Counted from the stretch's first letter, positions 20,004 to 29,465 are shown. The stretch is 64,000 nucleotides of DNA from Paenalcaligenes faecalis (GCF_027557445.1 NZ_CP106841.1:1226001-1290000); one strand, 5' to 3'. Notes: generated by a model from the letters alone, not told the origin. Translations and numbers: made by a program.

Positions 20004-21895
20004 TTGTGTGTCTTCCTCTTTGGTTTAGGTTCTAAATGGTGTTCTAAAAACTGTTCCATACGTTCATAGAACTCAAATTTGTTTTCTTCGTTATGAAAAC
20101 CATGGCCTTCGTTGTCTTTGACCATGTATTCCACCTCTACTTCGCGTGCTTTTAGGGCATTTACCATTTGATCACTTTCCGCTTTATTAACACGTGGATC
20201 ATGGGCTCCTTGGGCGATAAACAGAGGCGTTTTAATGTGTTGAGCATTTAGAGACGGCGAGGTCGCCTCTAGGCGATCCTTATCTTTTTCTGGGTGACCA
20301 ACCATGGTGTACATTTTTTCAAGCAGTGGGCGCCAGTAAGGGGGAATGGTATCCATAAAGGTTAATAGATTCGACACCCCTACGTAATCAATAGCCGCTG
20401 CATAGACATCAGGGGTTTTACAAATAGCCATGAGCGTGGCGTACCCCCCGTAACTACCACCATAAATGGCAAGTTTATTAGGGTCAGCAATACGTTGTTT
20501 AAGTAGCCATGCAACACCATCACTGATGTCATCTTGCATAGCTAAACCCCATTGGCCAAAACTGGCTTCCCAAAATGTACGACCATATCCCGTCGAGCCA
20601 CGGAAATTGATTTGAAGTACGGCATAGCCTCGGTTTGCTAAAAATTGTACTTCTGGATTAAAGCCCCAACTGTCTCTGGCCCATGGGCCACCGTGCGGAT
20701 TGACAACCACAGGCAGATCTTTGGCCTCTATTCCGACGGGTAAAGTCAGATAGCCATGAATTTCAAGACCATCACGCGCTTTAAACCGAATGGGTCGCAT
20801 TGTTGCCATATGGGCTGGATTGAGGGCCGAGTTGATTTCGCCTAAATGATGGAGTTGCTGAGTGTCATCATGATAAATAAAGCGATGGCCTTGAGTGCGA
20901 TCACTATAGGCAGCAACGACAAAGGTTCTTTCATCCCGGGTCGCGCTTTGTAGGCTAACTTCGTATCCAGGTAGTAAATCTTTTAGACGCTGATGGCGAA
21001 TGGCGCTAATTTCATCAAAAAAGTGAAAATGTAACTTGTCGGCTTCGAAAAAAGCGGCGGTTAGTACATGGCGTAGTCGAGAGTAGCCGGCTCCAAGTAG
21101 ATCGTATTTCCCATTTTCAAAGATAAGTTGTTCCTCATCAGGGGTATTAGGGTCAATAAGAACTAAAGCGGCAGTATCACGCCCACGGTTACTCAACGCG
21201 TAGAATTTTTGATTATCTTTATCAAAAAATTGTGGATTTACATCTGTGCGGAAATCGGTTTGAATAATAGGTGCAAAAGGGCTGCTTTCATCTGGGCGAT
21301 AGAGAAGGGCGGTATGGAGCCCATCGCTGGCAATAGCAAGGCGTACATGGCCGTTGTGATCGGTTTGCCAGCCAATAATATTACCTGGGTTTTCAGCAAC
21401 TAATGTTTGTTCACCTGTATGAATATTGACGCGATATACATCAAAGGCTTCGGGGTTACGGTCATTATGAGCAATTAGCAAATGATTAGGATCATCTTCT
21501 AAGTCATCTTGTATGCCCGCTCTTGCCCCATCAAAAGGGGTTAAGTCCTTGACTTCGGCTGTTTTTGCATTGACGGCTAAGACGTGATAGTTTTCATCAC
21601 CATTAAAATCTTTAGCATACACAATGCTATTTGGCCCTTTCCAGAAAAAACCATCTACATCCCTTTCGGTTTCTTGAGTTAGTTGGATGGCTTTACCGGC
21701 GGGCTGTCCATTTTTTAATGGCTGGACAAAGACGTTCATGCGCGTATTGCCATCTACATTGACTGGCTGTAAAAACCCAAGCATTGAGCCGTCGTCAGAC
21801 AAGGCATAACCACTACGCTGAGGATTTTGAAAGAAATCGCGTAATGCATAGCGCGGGGCTGGGGCATTTTGTTGTTCAGCCAAACTAAAATTCAT
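20000..21895 (-). CDS. S9-family serine peptidase (prolyl oligopeptidase/acylaminoacyl peptidase type)
   Basis: 631 residues: an N-terminal beta-propeller that gates access, then an alpha/beta-hydrolase domain with VVVNPHGGPWARDSWGF (oxyanion region), the nucleophile in GGSYGGYAT near residue 480, Asp in GAHDPRVNKAESDQM near 565 and His in EGHGFHNEENK near 600. No signal peptide, so probably cytoplasmic. Upstream of and coupled to the GST gene. The peptide preference cannot be read from sequence. Confidence 0.9.
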   Translation of the reverse strand: MNFSLAEQQNAPAPRYALRDFFQNPQRSGYALSDDGSMLGFLQPVNVDGNTRMNVFVQPLKNGQPAGKAIQLTQETERDVDGFFWKGPNSIVYAKDFNGDENYHVLAVNAKTAEVKDLTPFDGARAGIQDDLEDDPNHLLIAHNDRNPEAFDVYRVNIHTGEQTLVAENPGNIIGWQTDHNGHVRLAIASDGLHTALLYRPDESSPFAPIIQTDFRTDVNPQFFDKDNQKFYALSNRGRDTAALVLIDPNTPDEEQLIFENGKYDLLGAGYSRLRHVLTAAFFEADKLHFHFFDEISAIRHQRLKDLLPGYEVSLQSATRDERTFVVAAYSDRTQGHRFIYHDDTQQLHHLGEINSALNPAHMATMRPIRFKARDGLEIHGYLTLPVGIEAKDLPVVVNPHGGPWARDSWGFNPEVQFLANRGYAVLQINFRGSTGYGRTFWEASFGQWGLAMQDDISDGVAWLLKQRIADPNKLAIYGGSYGGYATLMAICKTPDVYAAAIDYVGVSNLLTFMDTIPPYWRPLLEKMYTMVGHPEKDKDRLEATSPSLNAQHIKTPLFIAQGAHDPRVNKAESDQMVNALKAREVEVEYMVKDNEGHGFHNEENKFEFYERMEQFLEHHLEPKPKRKTHK

Positions 21896-22084
21896 ACCTG
21901 TATCCTAAATACGTTACGATAGATAAAACGGGTGCAGTAAAGTTTAACCCTAACATAGACCGTTTGTGAGTAAAACCCATGATATAGGGCCGATCCATTA
22001 ATAATTATGCCTTATGATCGGGGTGGTTGGTTTTTCAATTCGTTATGCCCGTTTGATGGGGTGGGGTACTGGGGTATTTTCTAA

Positions 22085-22867
22085 ATGGTAACGTCTTCTT
22101 ATTTACCTAATTTTCGATTAGATGGGCAGCTGGCCTTGGTGACTGGCTCAGCTCAAGGCCTGGGCAATGCTATTGCTTGGGCTTGTGCAGCAAGTGGGGC
22201 GAAAGTAATTTTAAATGGCCGGAACAAAGCACGATTATTAGCCCAACAGCAGGCAATACTGCAAGCAGGGTTTAGCGCAGAGATATTTGTACAAGATATT
22301 AGTGATATAACATCATATACGCATAATCATAACGTATTATGTAAAGAATATGGAACTCCTAGTATCCATATAAACTGCGTTGGACAGCGTTTACGTAAAG
22401 GGTTTAAGGACTGTACCCCAACAGAAATTACTGAGCATATACAAACCAATTTAACTGCAACTATTCAAATTTCCCGCTTAGCAGCCTTACAAATGCAACA
22501 AGCAGGAATTAAAGGGCGTATTATTAGTTTGTCCTCTATTGCTGGGCGTATTGCTCGTCTGGGTGACAGTATTTATCCTATAGCAAAGCAAGGGGTAGAG
22601 GCCATGGTACGATCTTTAGCTGTAGAGTTTGGGGCCAGTGGCATTCTCAGTAATGGTATTGCTCCGGGCACATTTGCGACGGAGTCAAATGTATTGTTAG
22701 CTAAAGATCCGATCAGAGGGCCAATGGTATTAGGACGAAACCCACTGCAACGTTGGGCTCAACCACATGAAATAGCTGGCGCCGCCGTTTTTTTAGCCTC
22801 ACCAGCCGCTTCCTATATAAATGGGCATGTTATGGTGGTTGATGGCGGATTTTCTATTGCTTTTTAA
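22085..22867 (+). CDS. SDR-family oxidoreductase
   Basis: 260 residues. Classical short-chain dehydrogenase: TGSAQGLGNAIA nucleotide-binding motif, NCVGQ, catalytic Ser in ISLSSIAG, Tyr/Lys in YPIAKQG, and the C-terminal GAAVFLASPAASYINGHVMVVDGGFS. It resembles gluconate 5-dehydrogenase/3-oxoacyl-reductase-like SDRs, but the substrate is not assignable. It ends 16 bases before the epd start, suggesting joint expression. Confidence 0.88.
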   Translation: MVTSSYLPNFRLDGQLALVTGSAQGLGNAIAWACAASGAKVILNGRNKARLLAQQQAILQAGFSAEIFVQDISDITSYTHNHNVLCKEYGTPSIHINCVGQRLRKGFKDCTPTEITEHIQTNLTATIQISRLAALQMQQAGIKGRIISLSSIAGRIARLGDSIYPIAKQGVEAMVRSLAVEFGASGILSNGIAPGTFATESNVLLAKDPIRGPMVLGRNPLQRWAQPHEIAGAAVFLASPAASYINGHVMVVDGGFSIAF

Positions 22868-22883
22868 TTCTTTTATTGATGTT

Positions 22884-23918
22884 ATGCACCCTGTACGTAT
22901 TGCTATAAACGGTTATGGTCGAATTGGACGCTGTGTACTACGCGCCATTTATGAGCGTGGGCTAGAGCAACAGCTTGAGATTGTCGCGATCAATGAACCC
23001 TCTGACTTAGAAACTATGTCATATCTCACTCAGTTTGACTCTACGCATGGGGTATTTCCGGGTAAAGTCGGTCGCACAGACAATAGTTTATTGATTAATG
23101 GTAAACAAATCAGCGTCTTTCATGAAAAGGCCCCCAGTGCAATAGACTGGGAAGCCTTAGACATTGATATATTGCTTGAGTGCTCTGGTGTTTACAACAC
23201 ACGAACCGAACTGCAGCAGTTTATCGATGCAGGTTGCCCCCGTGTATTGGTGTCACAGCCAGCAGACAGTTCTAGCGAGGTCGATTGCACAGTCGTTCTA
23301 AGCATCAATGATGATGAGCTAAATAATAAACAAAAAATAGTGTCAAATGCCTCATGTACAACGAATGCTATTGTCCCCGTTTTAGCAGAGTTAGATAGTG
23401 CTTATGGGGTGGATTATGCATTTTTAACTACACTTCATTCCGTCATGAATGATCAGCCCATGATTGATGGTTATCACCATAGTGATTTACGGCGTACTCG
23501 ATCTGCTATGCAATCAATGGTTCCTGTAGCCACGGGGCTAGCTCGTGGTGTGGAGCGCTTGTTGCCACAGCTCCAAGACAAAGTCCAAGCAAAAGCGATT
23601 CGTGTACCGATTTTGAATGTGTCTGCTATTGATATGATGGTGCGTTTACGTCGCCCCACCTCTAAAGACGAAGTCAATAATTTATTTATTCAAGCAGCAC
23701 AGCGCCATCCTAATACATTGGCCTACTCTGATCGCGCTCATGCTTCTATTGATTTTAATCACGATGCTCACTCTGCCATTCTGGATGGTAGTCAAACCTG
23801 TACGAACCAAGACGGACTGGTAAATCTATTTATCTGGTTTGATAATGAATGGGGCTTTGCAAATAGAATGGTGGATATTAGCCAACTGTGGGCAAAGCGC
23901 TTTTCAGACTCACTTTAA
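22884..23918 (+). CDS. epd: D-erythrose-4-phosphate dehydrogenase (GAPDH family)
   Basis: NAD-dependent oxidation of erythrose-4-phosphate to 4-phosphoerythronate for vitamin B6 synthesis. The start is taken at ATG 22884, giving MHPVRIAINGYGRIGR; an upstream start would overlap the SDR gene and add a hydrophobic leader unlike the family. The catalytic Cys is in SNASCTTNA. HSVMNDQPMIDGYHHSDLRRTR and SIDFNHDAHSAILDGSQT are Epd-like, not like glycolytic GapA. 344 residues. A GAPDH activity cannot be excluded from sequence alone. Confidence 0.85.
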   Translation: MHPVRIAINGYGRIGRCVLRAIYERGLEQQLEIVAINEPSDLETMSYLTQFDSTHGVFPGKVGRTDNSLLINGKQISVFHEKAPSAIDWEALDIDILLECSGVYNTRTELQQFIDAGCPRVLVSQPADSSSEVDCTVVLSINDDELNNKQKIVSNASCTTNAIVPVLAELDSAYGVDYAFLTTLHSVMNDQPMIDGYHHSDLRRTRSAMQSMVPVATGLARGVERLLPQLQDKVQAKAIRVPILNVSAIDMMVRLRRPTSKDEVNNLFIQAAQRHPNTLAYSDRAHASIDFNHDAHSAILDGSQTCTNQDGLVNLFIWFDNEWGFANRMVDISQLWAKRFSDSL

Positions 23919-23969
23919 AACGATATAGCAGTTTGTCTTGCATGTTCATCTCTTATTTAAGGAAAACTC

Positions 23970-25373
23970 ATGCAAAACATACGTATAGAATCTGATTCAA
24001 TGGGTACGATCGAAGTGCCTGCCAATCACTATTGGGGAGCTCAAACACAGCGCTCTATACAAAACTTCCCTATAGGGGTGGATCGCTTTAAGTTAACCCC
24101 AGTGTTAATTGAGTCCTTAGGGATACTAAAACAGGCAGCAGCCAAGGCAAATCGTGATTTAGCACAAATTCCGAAAGATGTGGCTGAGTTAATTATTCTG
24201 GCCGCCGATGAGGTCATTTTAGGGAAACTGAATGACGAGTTTCCTTTAGTTGTGTTTCAAACGGGGTCAGGCACACAAAGTAACATGAACAGCAATGAGG
24301 TTATTTCCAATCGAGCCATTGAAATGGCAGGGGGGGAAATGGGATCTAAAGTACCTGTGCATCCGAATGATCATGTGAATAGAGGGCAGTCATCGAATGA
24401 TACTTTTCCAACAGCAATGCATATTGCAGTTGCGTTAGCGGCCCATCGACAATTATTTCCCAAAGTACGGGCCTTACGGGACGTGCTTGCCAAACTAGCC
24501 GAGCAATACGCAGATATCGTAAAAACAGGACGTACCCATTTACAAGACGCAACGCCCATTACATTAGGGCAAGAAATTGGCAGTTGGGTTGCTCAAATTG
24601 ATTTTTCTTTATCAAATGTAGAGCTTCAATTGCAAGGTATTTATGATTTGGCAATTGGGGGGACGGCAGTTGGCACAGGGCTAAATGCACACCCCCAATT
24701 TGGGGATAAAACGGCGGCATATATTGCAGAGCAAACCGGCATGCCGTTTAAAAGCGCAGAAAATAAGTTTTTTGCCTTGTCTGCCCATGATGCATTAGTC
24801 AATTTTTCTGCTGCATTGCGAACATTAGCTGGCGCGTTATTTAAAATGGCCAATGACGTAAGATGGCTAGCAAGTGGGCCTCGTTGCGGTATTGGTGAAA
24901 TTCGTATTCCTGAAAATGAGCCTGGATCTTCTATTATGCCAGGCAAGGTAAATCCGACTCAGGCAGAGGCCATGACAATGGTATGTGTGCAGGTTTTTGG
25001 TAACGACGCAGCCGTTGCTTTTGCAGGCAGCCAAGGTAACTTCCAATTAAACGTGTATAAACCTGTGATGGTGCATAATGTACTGGAAAGTATTCAGCTA
25101 TTAGGCGATGCCTGCGCTGCATTTAATGAGCATTGTGCGGTAGGAATTACCCCTGATCGTGAAAAAATCACCTATTTTTTAGATCAGAACTTAATGTTAG
25201 TAACGGCATTAAATCGGCATATAGGCTATGACAAAGCGGCAGCAATTGCCAAGCTAGCGCATAAAAACCAGCTCAATTTAAAAGAGGCTGCTGTAGAGTT
25301 AGGCTATGTCACAGCAGAGCAGTATGATGAATGGATCAACCCTCTGGCTATGACACAGGCTACCGCTCAGTAG
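23970..25373 (+). CDS. fumC: Class II fumarate hydratase
   Basis: Iron-independent TCA-cycle fumarase. 467 residues. [49 protein letters not shown] and the superfamily signature [13 protein letters not shown] (near residue 315) are all present. The stop abuts the stop of the convergent universal stress gene with no spacer. Confidence 0.96.
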   Translation: MQNIRIESDSMGTIEVPANHYWGAQTQRSIQNFPIGVDRFKLTPVLIESLGILKQAAAKANRDLAQIPKDVAELIILAADEVILGKLNDEFPLVVFQTGSGTQSNMNSNEVISNRAIEMAGGEMGSKVPVHPNDHVNRGQSSNDTFPTAMHIAVALAAHRQLFPKVRALRDVLAKLAEQYADIVKTGRTHLQDATPITLGQEIGSWVAQIDFSLSNVELQLQGIYDLAIGGTAVGTGLNAHPQFGDKTAAYIAEQTGMPFKSAENKFFALSAHDALVNFSAALRTLAGALFKMANDVRWLASGPRCGIGEIRIPENEPGSSIMPGKVNPTQAEAMTMVCVQVFGNDAAVAFAGSQGNFQLNVYKPVMVHNVLESIQLLGDACAAFNEHCAVGITPDREKITYFLDQNLMLVTALNRHIGYDKAAAIAKLAHKNQLNLKEAAVELGYVTAEQYDEWINPLAMTQATAQ

Positions 25374-25802
25374 TTATTTAATTAGGGTCACCGGCACTTC
25401 TACACTGCTTAGTATTTTGGTGGCGGCTGATCCTAATAACAGCCCAGGTACAGCACCTAGTCCTCTGGTTCCCATCACGATATGGTCACAGTTTTTTTGT
25501 GTCACGTAGTTTTTGACTACCTCTGCAATTTGGCCTACCTCTATATGCATCTCGTAGTTGCTATTACTGTCATTTAAGACTTCTTTTGCTTTATTTAGGG
25601 CTATCTGACCCTCGTCCTGATAGTAAGATTGCAATACATCAGCAGAGAAGAAGCGTGCGGCATTGTTTGAAATGACAGGGGCTTGTACGTTTAATACATG
25701 CAAGGTGTATGTAATATTTTGTTGTTGAGTCATTTCAAGCGCGGTTTTTAATGCGCGTAGAGATGCATCGGAGCCGTCTATAGGTACTAAGATGTTTTTC
25801 AT
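25374..25802 (-). CDS. Universal stress protein (UspA family)
   Basis: 142 residues from ATG 25802, chosen because AAGG lies at proper spacing and the protein then opens MKNILVPIDGSDASL as in the family. It has the ATP-binding pattern GTRGLGAVPGLLLGSAATKIL, so it probably belongs to the nucleotide-binding class. Single Usp domain. Role in stress survival is inferred from family only. Confidence 0.92.
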   Translation of the reverse strand: MKNILVPIDGSDASLRALKTALEMTQQQNITYTLHVLNVQAPVISNNAARFFSADVLQSYYQDEGQIALNKAKEVLNDSNSNYEMHIEVGQIAEVVKNYVTQKNCDHIVMGTRGLGAVPGLLLGSAATKILSSVEVPVTLIK

Positions 25803-25894
25803 AATCAACCTTTGAATAGTCATGTGAAATCAGGTGGGTATTTTAACTTTTTGTAGCATGCGATAAATGGCATTAAGTGCGATAATAGTACCTT

Positions 25895-25912
25895 ATGCTG
25901 TTATAACAGCAT
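25895..25912. promoter_or_regulatory. Perfect 18-bp palindrome upstream of the cytochrome c gene
   Basis: ATGCTGTTA / TAACAGCAT with no spacer, ending 20 bases before the cytochrome ATG and just ahead of its AGGAG site. It could be an operator or a 5'-UTR hairpin. It does not match an FNR-type TTGAT-N4-ATCAA site. Confidence 0.45.
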
Positions 25913-25932
25913 TTGCAATTTAGGAGTTTTAT

Positions 25933-26268
25933 ATGAAAATCAAATATTTAGCAGCATGCTTGCCATTAGTTTTCGCTGCTGGCGCGGCTCAAGCTGATGC
26001 ACCATCCTTCGAACAAGTAAGCGAAATTTTGCAAAAAAATGCCTGTTTGGCCTGTCACCAAGTCGAAACTAAGGTTGTTGGCCCTGCATACAGAGAGGTT
26101 GCTGAAAAATATAAAGGTGATCCAGCAAATGCTGAGTTACTTGCAAAGCACATCAAAGAAGGTAGCCAAGGTGTATGGGGTGCCGTCCCTATGCCGCCAA
26201 ACGTGGCTGTGACCGATGATGATTTAAATTTAGTCGTTGATTGGTTGATGGCCGGTGCACCTAACTAA
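25933..26268 (+). CDS. Periplasmic c-type cytochrome (c551/c552 type)
   Basis: Small monohaem electron carrier, 111 residues. Signal peptide to about residue 21 (AAQA), haem attachment CLACH at 38-42, axial Met probably in GAVPMPPN near 96. KVVGPAYREVAEKYKG is typical of class I cytochromes c of the c551/c552 group. Its redox partner (for example a peroxidase, nitrite reductase or terminal oxidase) is not encoded nearby. A strong terminator follows. Confidence 0.93.
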   Translation: MKIKYLAACLPLVFAAGAAQADAPSFEQVSEILQKNACLACHQVETKVVGPAYREVAEKYKGDPANAELLAKHIKEGSQGVWGAVPMPPNVAVTDDDLNLVVDWLMAGAPN

Positions 26269-26285
26269 TTACATCATAATTAGTT

Positions 26286-26323
26286 AAAGCACTATATGAT
26301 TTTTATCATATAGTGCTTTTTTT
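26286..26323. terminator. Bidirectional terminator between cytochrome c and modD
   Basis: A 14-15-bp perfect stem (AAGCACTATATGAT / ATCATATAGTGCTT) with a TTTT loop and flanking A/T runs, between two converging genes. Confidence 0.92.
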
Positions 26324-26338
26324 ATGTTTAATAATGGT

Positions 26339-27193
26339 TTATTTTGGTTGAATACGCACGCCAATATCAGCTGGAGCAGCGTAGTGCAAAGAGCTAGTAA
26401 CCAAGCCATCTACGCCAGTTTGGGCATATTGCCCTACATTATTTACATTAATACCGCCTGCTGCTAAAAACACACCGCTAGGCCAGTCTGCACGTAATAC
26501 AGAAACCCATTGTTGTAGCTGATTTGGATCGACTTTATCAAATTGGATTACATCAGCACCAGCTTCTATGGCTTGGTAAGCTTGTTCTACGCTTTCGGCC
26601 TCAATGACAATCTTCTTTTCGGCAAAGCCTGGTTTTTTCTTGGTTAACATCTGTTTTAATTGATCCCAGCCACCGAGCAAAGCAATATGCTGCGGGAAAA
26701 TTAAGATGGTTTCACTTAAACCTAAACGATGAGGTAGGGCGCCTGCACTTAATGTCGCTTTTAAGGCAATACCACGTAATCCCGGAGCATGCTTACGGGT
26801 CGTTAATAGCGCAATGTGTGGATTGTGTTTGGCTATTTCAGCTCTCATTTTGCTGCTAGTACGGGCTACGCCGCAGGCATATTCCAACAGGTTTTGTCCT
26901 ACTTTCCATGCCCGTAATATCGCATGTGCGGGGCCTTCTGCGCAAAGCAAAACATCGCCTGCCGTGACGGTTGAGCCAGAGGCAATAAGTGATTGGGTAG
27001 TAGCTCCACAATGGGTAAGAATGCGTTGTACCTCTTCGGTACAGGCAACAATACCATCATGGCGAATCACAAATTCAATAGTGGCAGATTGTTGGCCTAC
27101 CTCTAGCATATGACTGGTTAAATCCAGCAAAGGGGCATCTTCACTAATCCAACGATCAATCGTAGCATGATCAAAAAAAACAGAGTTCATCAT
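26339..27193 (-). CDS. modD: ModD protein (NadC-like, molybdenum/tungsten-linked)
   Basis: 284-residue paralogue of quinolinate phosphoribosyltransferase (NadC) usually encoded at the end of molybdate or tungstate transport operons; its reaction is unproven. LLDLTSHML, LTTRKHAPGLRGIALKA, LPHRLGLSETILIF and GGINVNNVGQYAQTGVDGLVTSSLHYA identify ModD and not NadC. The start ATGATG overlaps the stop of a decayed permease (ATGA). The gene itself is intact although its transporter is broken, so expression and usefulness are uncertain. Confidence 0.87.
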   Translation of the reverse strand: MMNSVFFDHATIDRWISEDAPLLDLTSHMLEVGQQSATIEFVIRHDGIVACTEEVQRILTHCGATTQSLIASGSTVTAGDVLLCAEGPAHAILRAWKVGQNLLEYACGVARTSSKMRAEIAKHNPHIALLTTRKHAPGLRGIALKATLSAGALPHRLGLSETILIFPQHIALLGGWDQLKQMLTKKKPGFAEKKIVIEAESVEQAYQAIEAGADVIQFDKVDPNQLQQWVSVLRADWPSGVFLAAGGINVNNVGQYAQTGVDGLVTSSLHYAAPADIGVRIQPK

Positions 27194-27559
27194 AAAGCAC
27201 CAAAACGACGTAACACATAAAAGGAAAGACCAGCAAAGGCAGCTAAAAGTAAGGACAATTCATTTGCACATGAAAACTGCCCATCCATCACCTGATTATA
27301 AATGGCTAAAGAAAGCGTTTCTGTACGCCCTGAAAATATTTCCCCCCAGCATTAGTGAAATACCGACTTCACCTAAGGCGCGTCCCCCCGATAAGACCAA
27401 CCCAACCGCTAAGCCTTTACGGATTAGGGGCAAATCTACCCGCCAAAAAATGCTCCATTTAGTATGTCCTAAGGTAGCCGCAGCCTCGGTAAAGACCACA
27501 GCAACACTTCTATACTTAGCTGTATAGAACGGTAGCCGCATTCCATTTTTAACTCGGCT
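27190..27559 (-). pseudogene. Remnant of a ModB/TupB-type molybdate/tungstate ABC permease
   Basis: Only the C-terminal half of a permease remains. One frame reads LPFYTAKYRSVAVVF, EAAATLGHTKWSIFW and SGGRALGEVGISLMLGGNI. The reading then has to shift by one base near 27343 (a T-run or G-run) to continue SGRTETLSLAIYNQVMDG to the stop at 27190-27192, which overlaps the modD start. The N-terminal ~100 residues are missing. EAA loop and GRTETL motif are as in intact ModB/TupB. Confidence 0.85.
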
Positions 27560-27561
27560 GT

Positions 27562-28079
27562 CTATAAACCGTGTCGTTTTAAAATATCACGGGCTATGTC
27601 CGTTTTCATGAATTCCAGTAGGGCTTTAGCCTCTGTTGTGTCGCTACGTCCAGTTAATGGAACCGCGCTAAGCTCGATAGGGCGATAGCATGCTTGAGGC
27701 ATTTCTACCGGGGTAGCAAAAGCATCTGCATGCGCCATGGCCTCGCTAAGATTTACAAAACCAGCGTCCACCTCTCCAGTGGTCACATACGTGCTGACCT
27801 GTGGCAGAGTAGTAACTTCGATGAGTTTTGCATCAAGTTGGTCGGTCAACTGATAATGAGTAAAGCATTCAATTGCGGCTTTACCGTAAATAGCATTTTT
27901 TCTATCGGCGATCGCAATTTTTTGTATTTTCTCATCAGATAGACCCTGAATATCAGTGATAGGGGCTGTTTTAGGAGTGGTTTTCTGTAGCCTGCAGCAG
28001 TAGCAATTGTGATATCAGCAGCAAAAGCGGGCGATAAAAATAAAGTAGCGAATAGGCTTAAAGCGGTACGTTTGAACAT
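27562..28079 (-). pseudogene. Remnant of a molybdate/tungstate-binding protein (ModA-like)
   Basis: From ATG 28079 a signal peptide (MFKRTALSLFATLFLSPAFA) and the mature start ADITIATAAGYRKP are intact. The frame is then lost near 27975, and the next frame carries PITDIQGLSDEKIQKIAIAD, NAIYGKAAIECF, PQVSTYVTTGEVDAGFVNL and ends RDILKRHGL. Compared with ModA-like proteins (about 250 residues), roughly 60-70 residues between the two parts are absent, so this is an internal deletion plus frame loss. Confidence 0.85.
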
Positions 28080-28122
28080 AGTAGAGACGTCGTCTTAATA
28101 ATAGAGGTGATAACTGGATACT

Positions 28123-28146
28123 GGGTATATAGGTATATTTATATCG
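28123..28146 (-). promoter_or_regulatory. Possible ModE-like operator upstream of the modA remnant
   Basis: A 9-6-9 layout (minus strand CGATATAAA-N6-TATATACCC) matches 14 of 18 positions of the E. coli ModE pattern CGTTATATA-N6-TATATAACG by eye, 44 bases before the pseudogene start. The region is AT-rich, so chance is possible. Confidence 0.3.
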
Positions 28147-28154
28147 AGTTAAGC

Positions 28155-29333
28155 TTACCACTTTATCTTATGCTTATGTTCGGTCGCATCATGGCGCGCA
28201 TCATCTGCAGTATGTAAGTACCGGTTCGTCGTATTGATTGATTCGTGTCCCAAGGTATCGCGCACATGCAGCAAATCTATATTTTGCTCCAGCATATGAG
28301 TCCCTGCTGTATGTCGCAACCAGTGCGTAGAGGCTTGTTCTACGTGTTGCGCCTCACCCTCGAACTCGGGGCCTTGGGCACGTAAACGCGCCGCTGTATC
28401 AGCAAAAATACGTTTAACAATAAGATGAATAGCGGCTCGTGTTAACGGTTTATTTTGTATAGATCCTATAGGTAAAATTAAGGGCAAATCCTCATTAGCA
28501 AGCGGGTAGGGGCTTAAGCCTTTAAAGGTTCTGTAAGTCGCCAACTCATCCATGAGTTCACTGGTGATAGGCACAGTGCGTGTTTTTTGACCTTTACCTA
28601 CTATATCCATCCACCAGCGCATCACACCATGCCGATCTCGGCGGGAAAATAAAGAACCCATCTGATTTTGGCTTAACTCAGAAACACGTAATCCACATAA
28701 ATATAATAATGAAAATAGCCATCGATAACGATAATAATGCTCAAGCTCTCTATCGGACTCTTGCGGCAAGTCAGCAATACACTGTTTTACCTGCTCCCAA
28801 AGATCCATATCTAAGTAGCGTTGCATACGCTTAGGAGGAGCTATACGAGCGCCCCGCAGAACCGATAATGGATTTGCAGCCAAATAACCGGCAGATACTA
28901 ACCAACTAAATAAGCTATTTAAAACGGCTAAGGCTTGGCGAGTGCTGCTTATTGATAATGGCCCAACAAAAGGGCGCCAGTCAGGATGTGATCGAGCAAC
29001 CTTAGAGCCATTTTTTAAAATCCAGCGTGCAGCAGGCTGAGGGTCTTGTAAAAAATATTGGTAACGCAGTAAGTCTTCGTGAGTTAGTGAGGAAATGGCT
29101 TTGCCAGCTTCTAAATTCGCCCAAAGTAATAAACGTTCTGATTCTTTTCTATAGCTAGTAAAGGTATTGGGACTGTCTATGTATTGGGCTAACCAGGCTT
29201 TGATGGCATCTAGATCATTGTCAGCCTGAAGCAAGGTGGATGGACTGTGCGCCCGATTTGTTCCCATCGAACCATCAACGGCTGTAGAGATTGGAGCATA
29301 AAACTCTAATGCTGCAGGTACGTGTGTTTGCAT
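28155..29333 (-). CDS. Tyrosine recombinase/integrase (XerC-like)
   Basis: 392 residues. A SAM-like N-terminal DNA-binding domain (AWLAQYIDSPNTFTSYRKESERLLLW, about 48-73) precedes a complete catalytic domain: Arg in LCGLRVSEL, Lys in GKGQKTRTVPI, HxxR in HWLRHTAGTHML, His in LGHES, nucleophile Tyr in NTTNRYLHT. No tRNA is adjacent. Divergent from a KfrA-like gene across a 223-base spacer with four inverted repeats. It is longer than XerC/XerD (about 300) because of an N-terminal extension. Confidence 0.9.
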   Translation of the reverse strand: MQTHVPAALEFYAPISTAVDGSMGTNRAHSPSTLLQADNDLDAIKAWLAQYIDSPNTFTSYRKESERLLLWANLEAGKAISSLTHEDLLRYQYFLQDPQPAARWILKNGSKVARSHPDWRPFVGPLSISSTRQALAVLNSLFSWLVSAGYLAANPLSVLRGARIAPPKRMQRYLDMDLWEQVKQCIADLPQESDRELEHYYRYRWLFSLLYLCGLRVSELSQNQMGSLFSRRDRHGVMRWWMDIVGKGQKTRTVPITSELMDELATYRTFKGLSPYPLANEDLPLILPIGSIQNKPLTRAAIHLIVKRIFADTAARLRAQGPEFEGEAQHVEQASTHWLRHTAGTHMLEQNIDLLHVRDTLGHESINTTNRYLHTADDARHDATEHKHKIKW

Positions 29334-29376
29334 AATTAAACCTACTTTATTTTATCTTTTACTATTATACCTCAAC

Positions 29377-29400
29377 TTGACATTATGGTGATAATGTCAA
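29377..29400. repeat. Inverted repeat 1 in the recombinase/KfrA-like spacer
   Basis: Perfect 10-bp arms TTGACATTAT / ATAATGTCAA with a 4-base centre GGTG, 44 bases upstream of the recombinase start. Confidence 0.7.
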
Positions 29401-29426
29401 ATCTAATAATAATGAAGTTGATATTT

Positions 29427-29441
29427 TTACGTAATACGTAA
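29427..29441. repeat. Inverted repeat 2 in the recombinase/KfrA-like spacer
   Basis: TTACGTA-A-TACGTAA, perfect 7-bp arms around one base. Confidence 0.6.
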
Positions 29442-29465
29442 TAAAATATGATCTATAAGATAATC

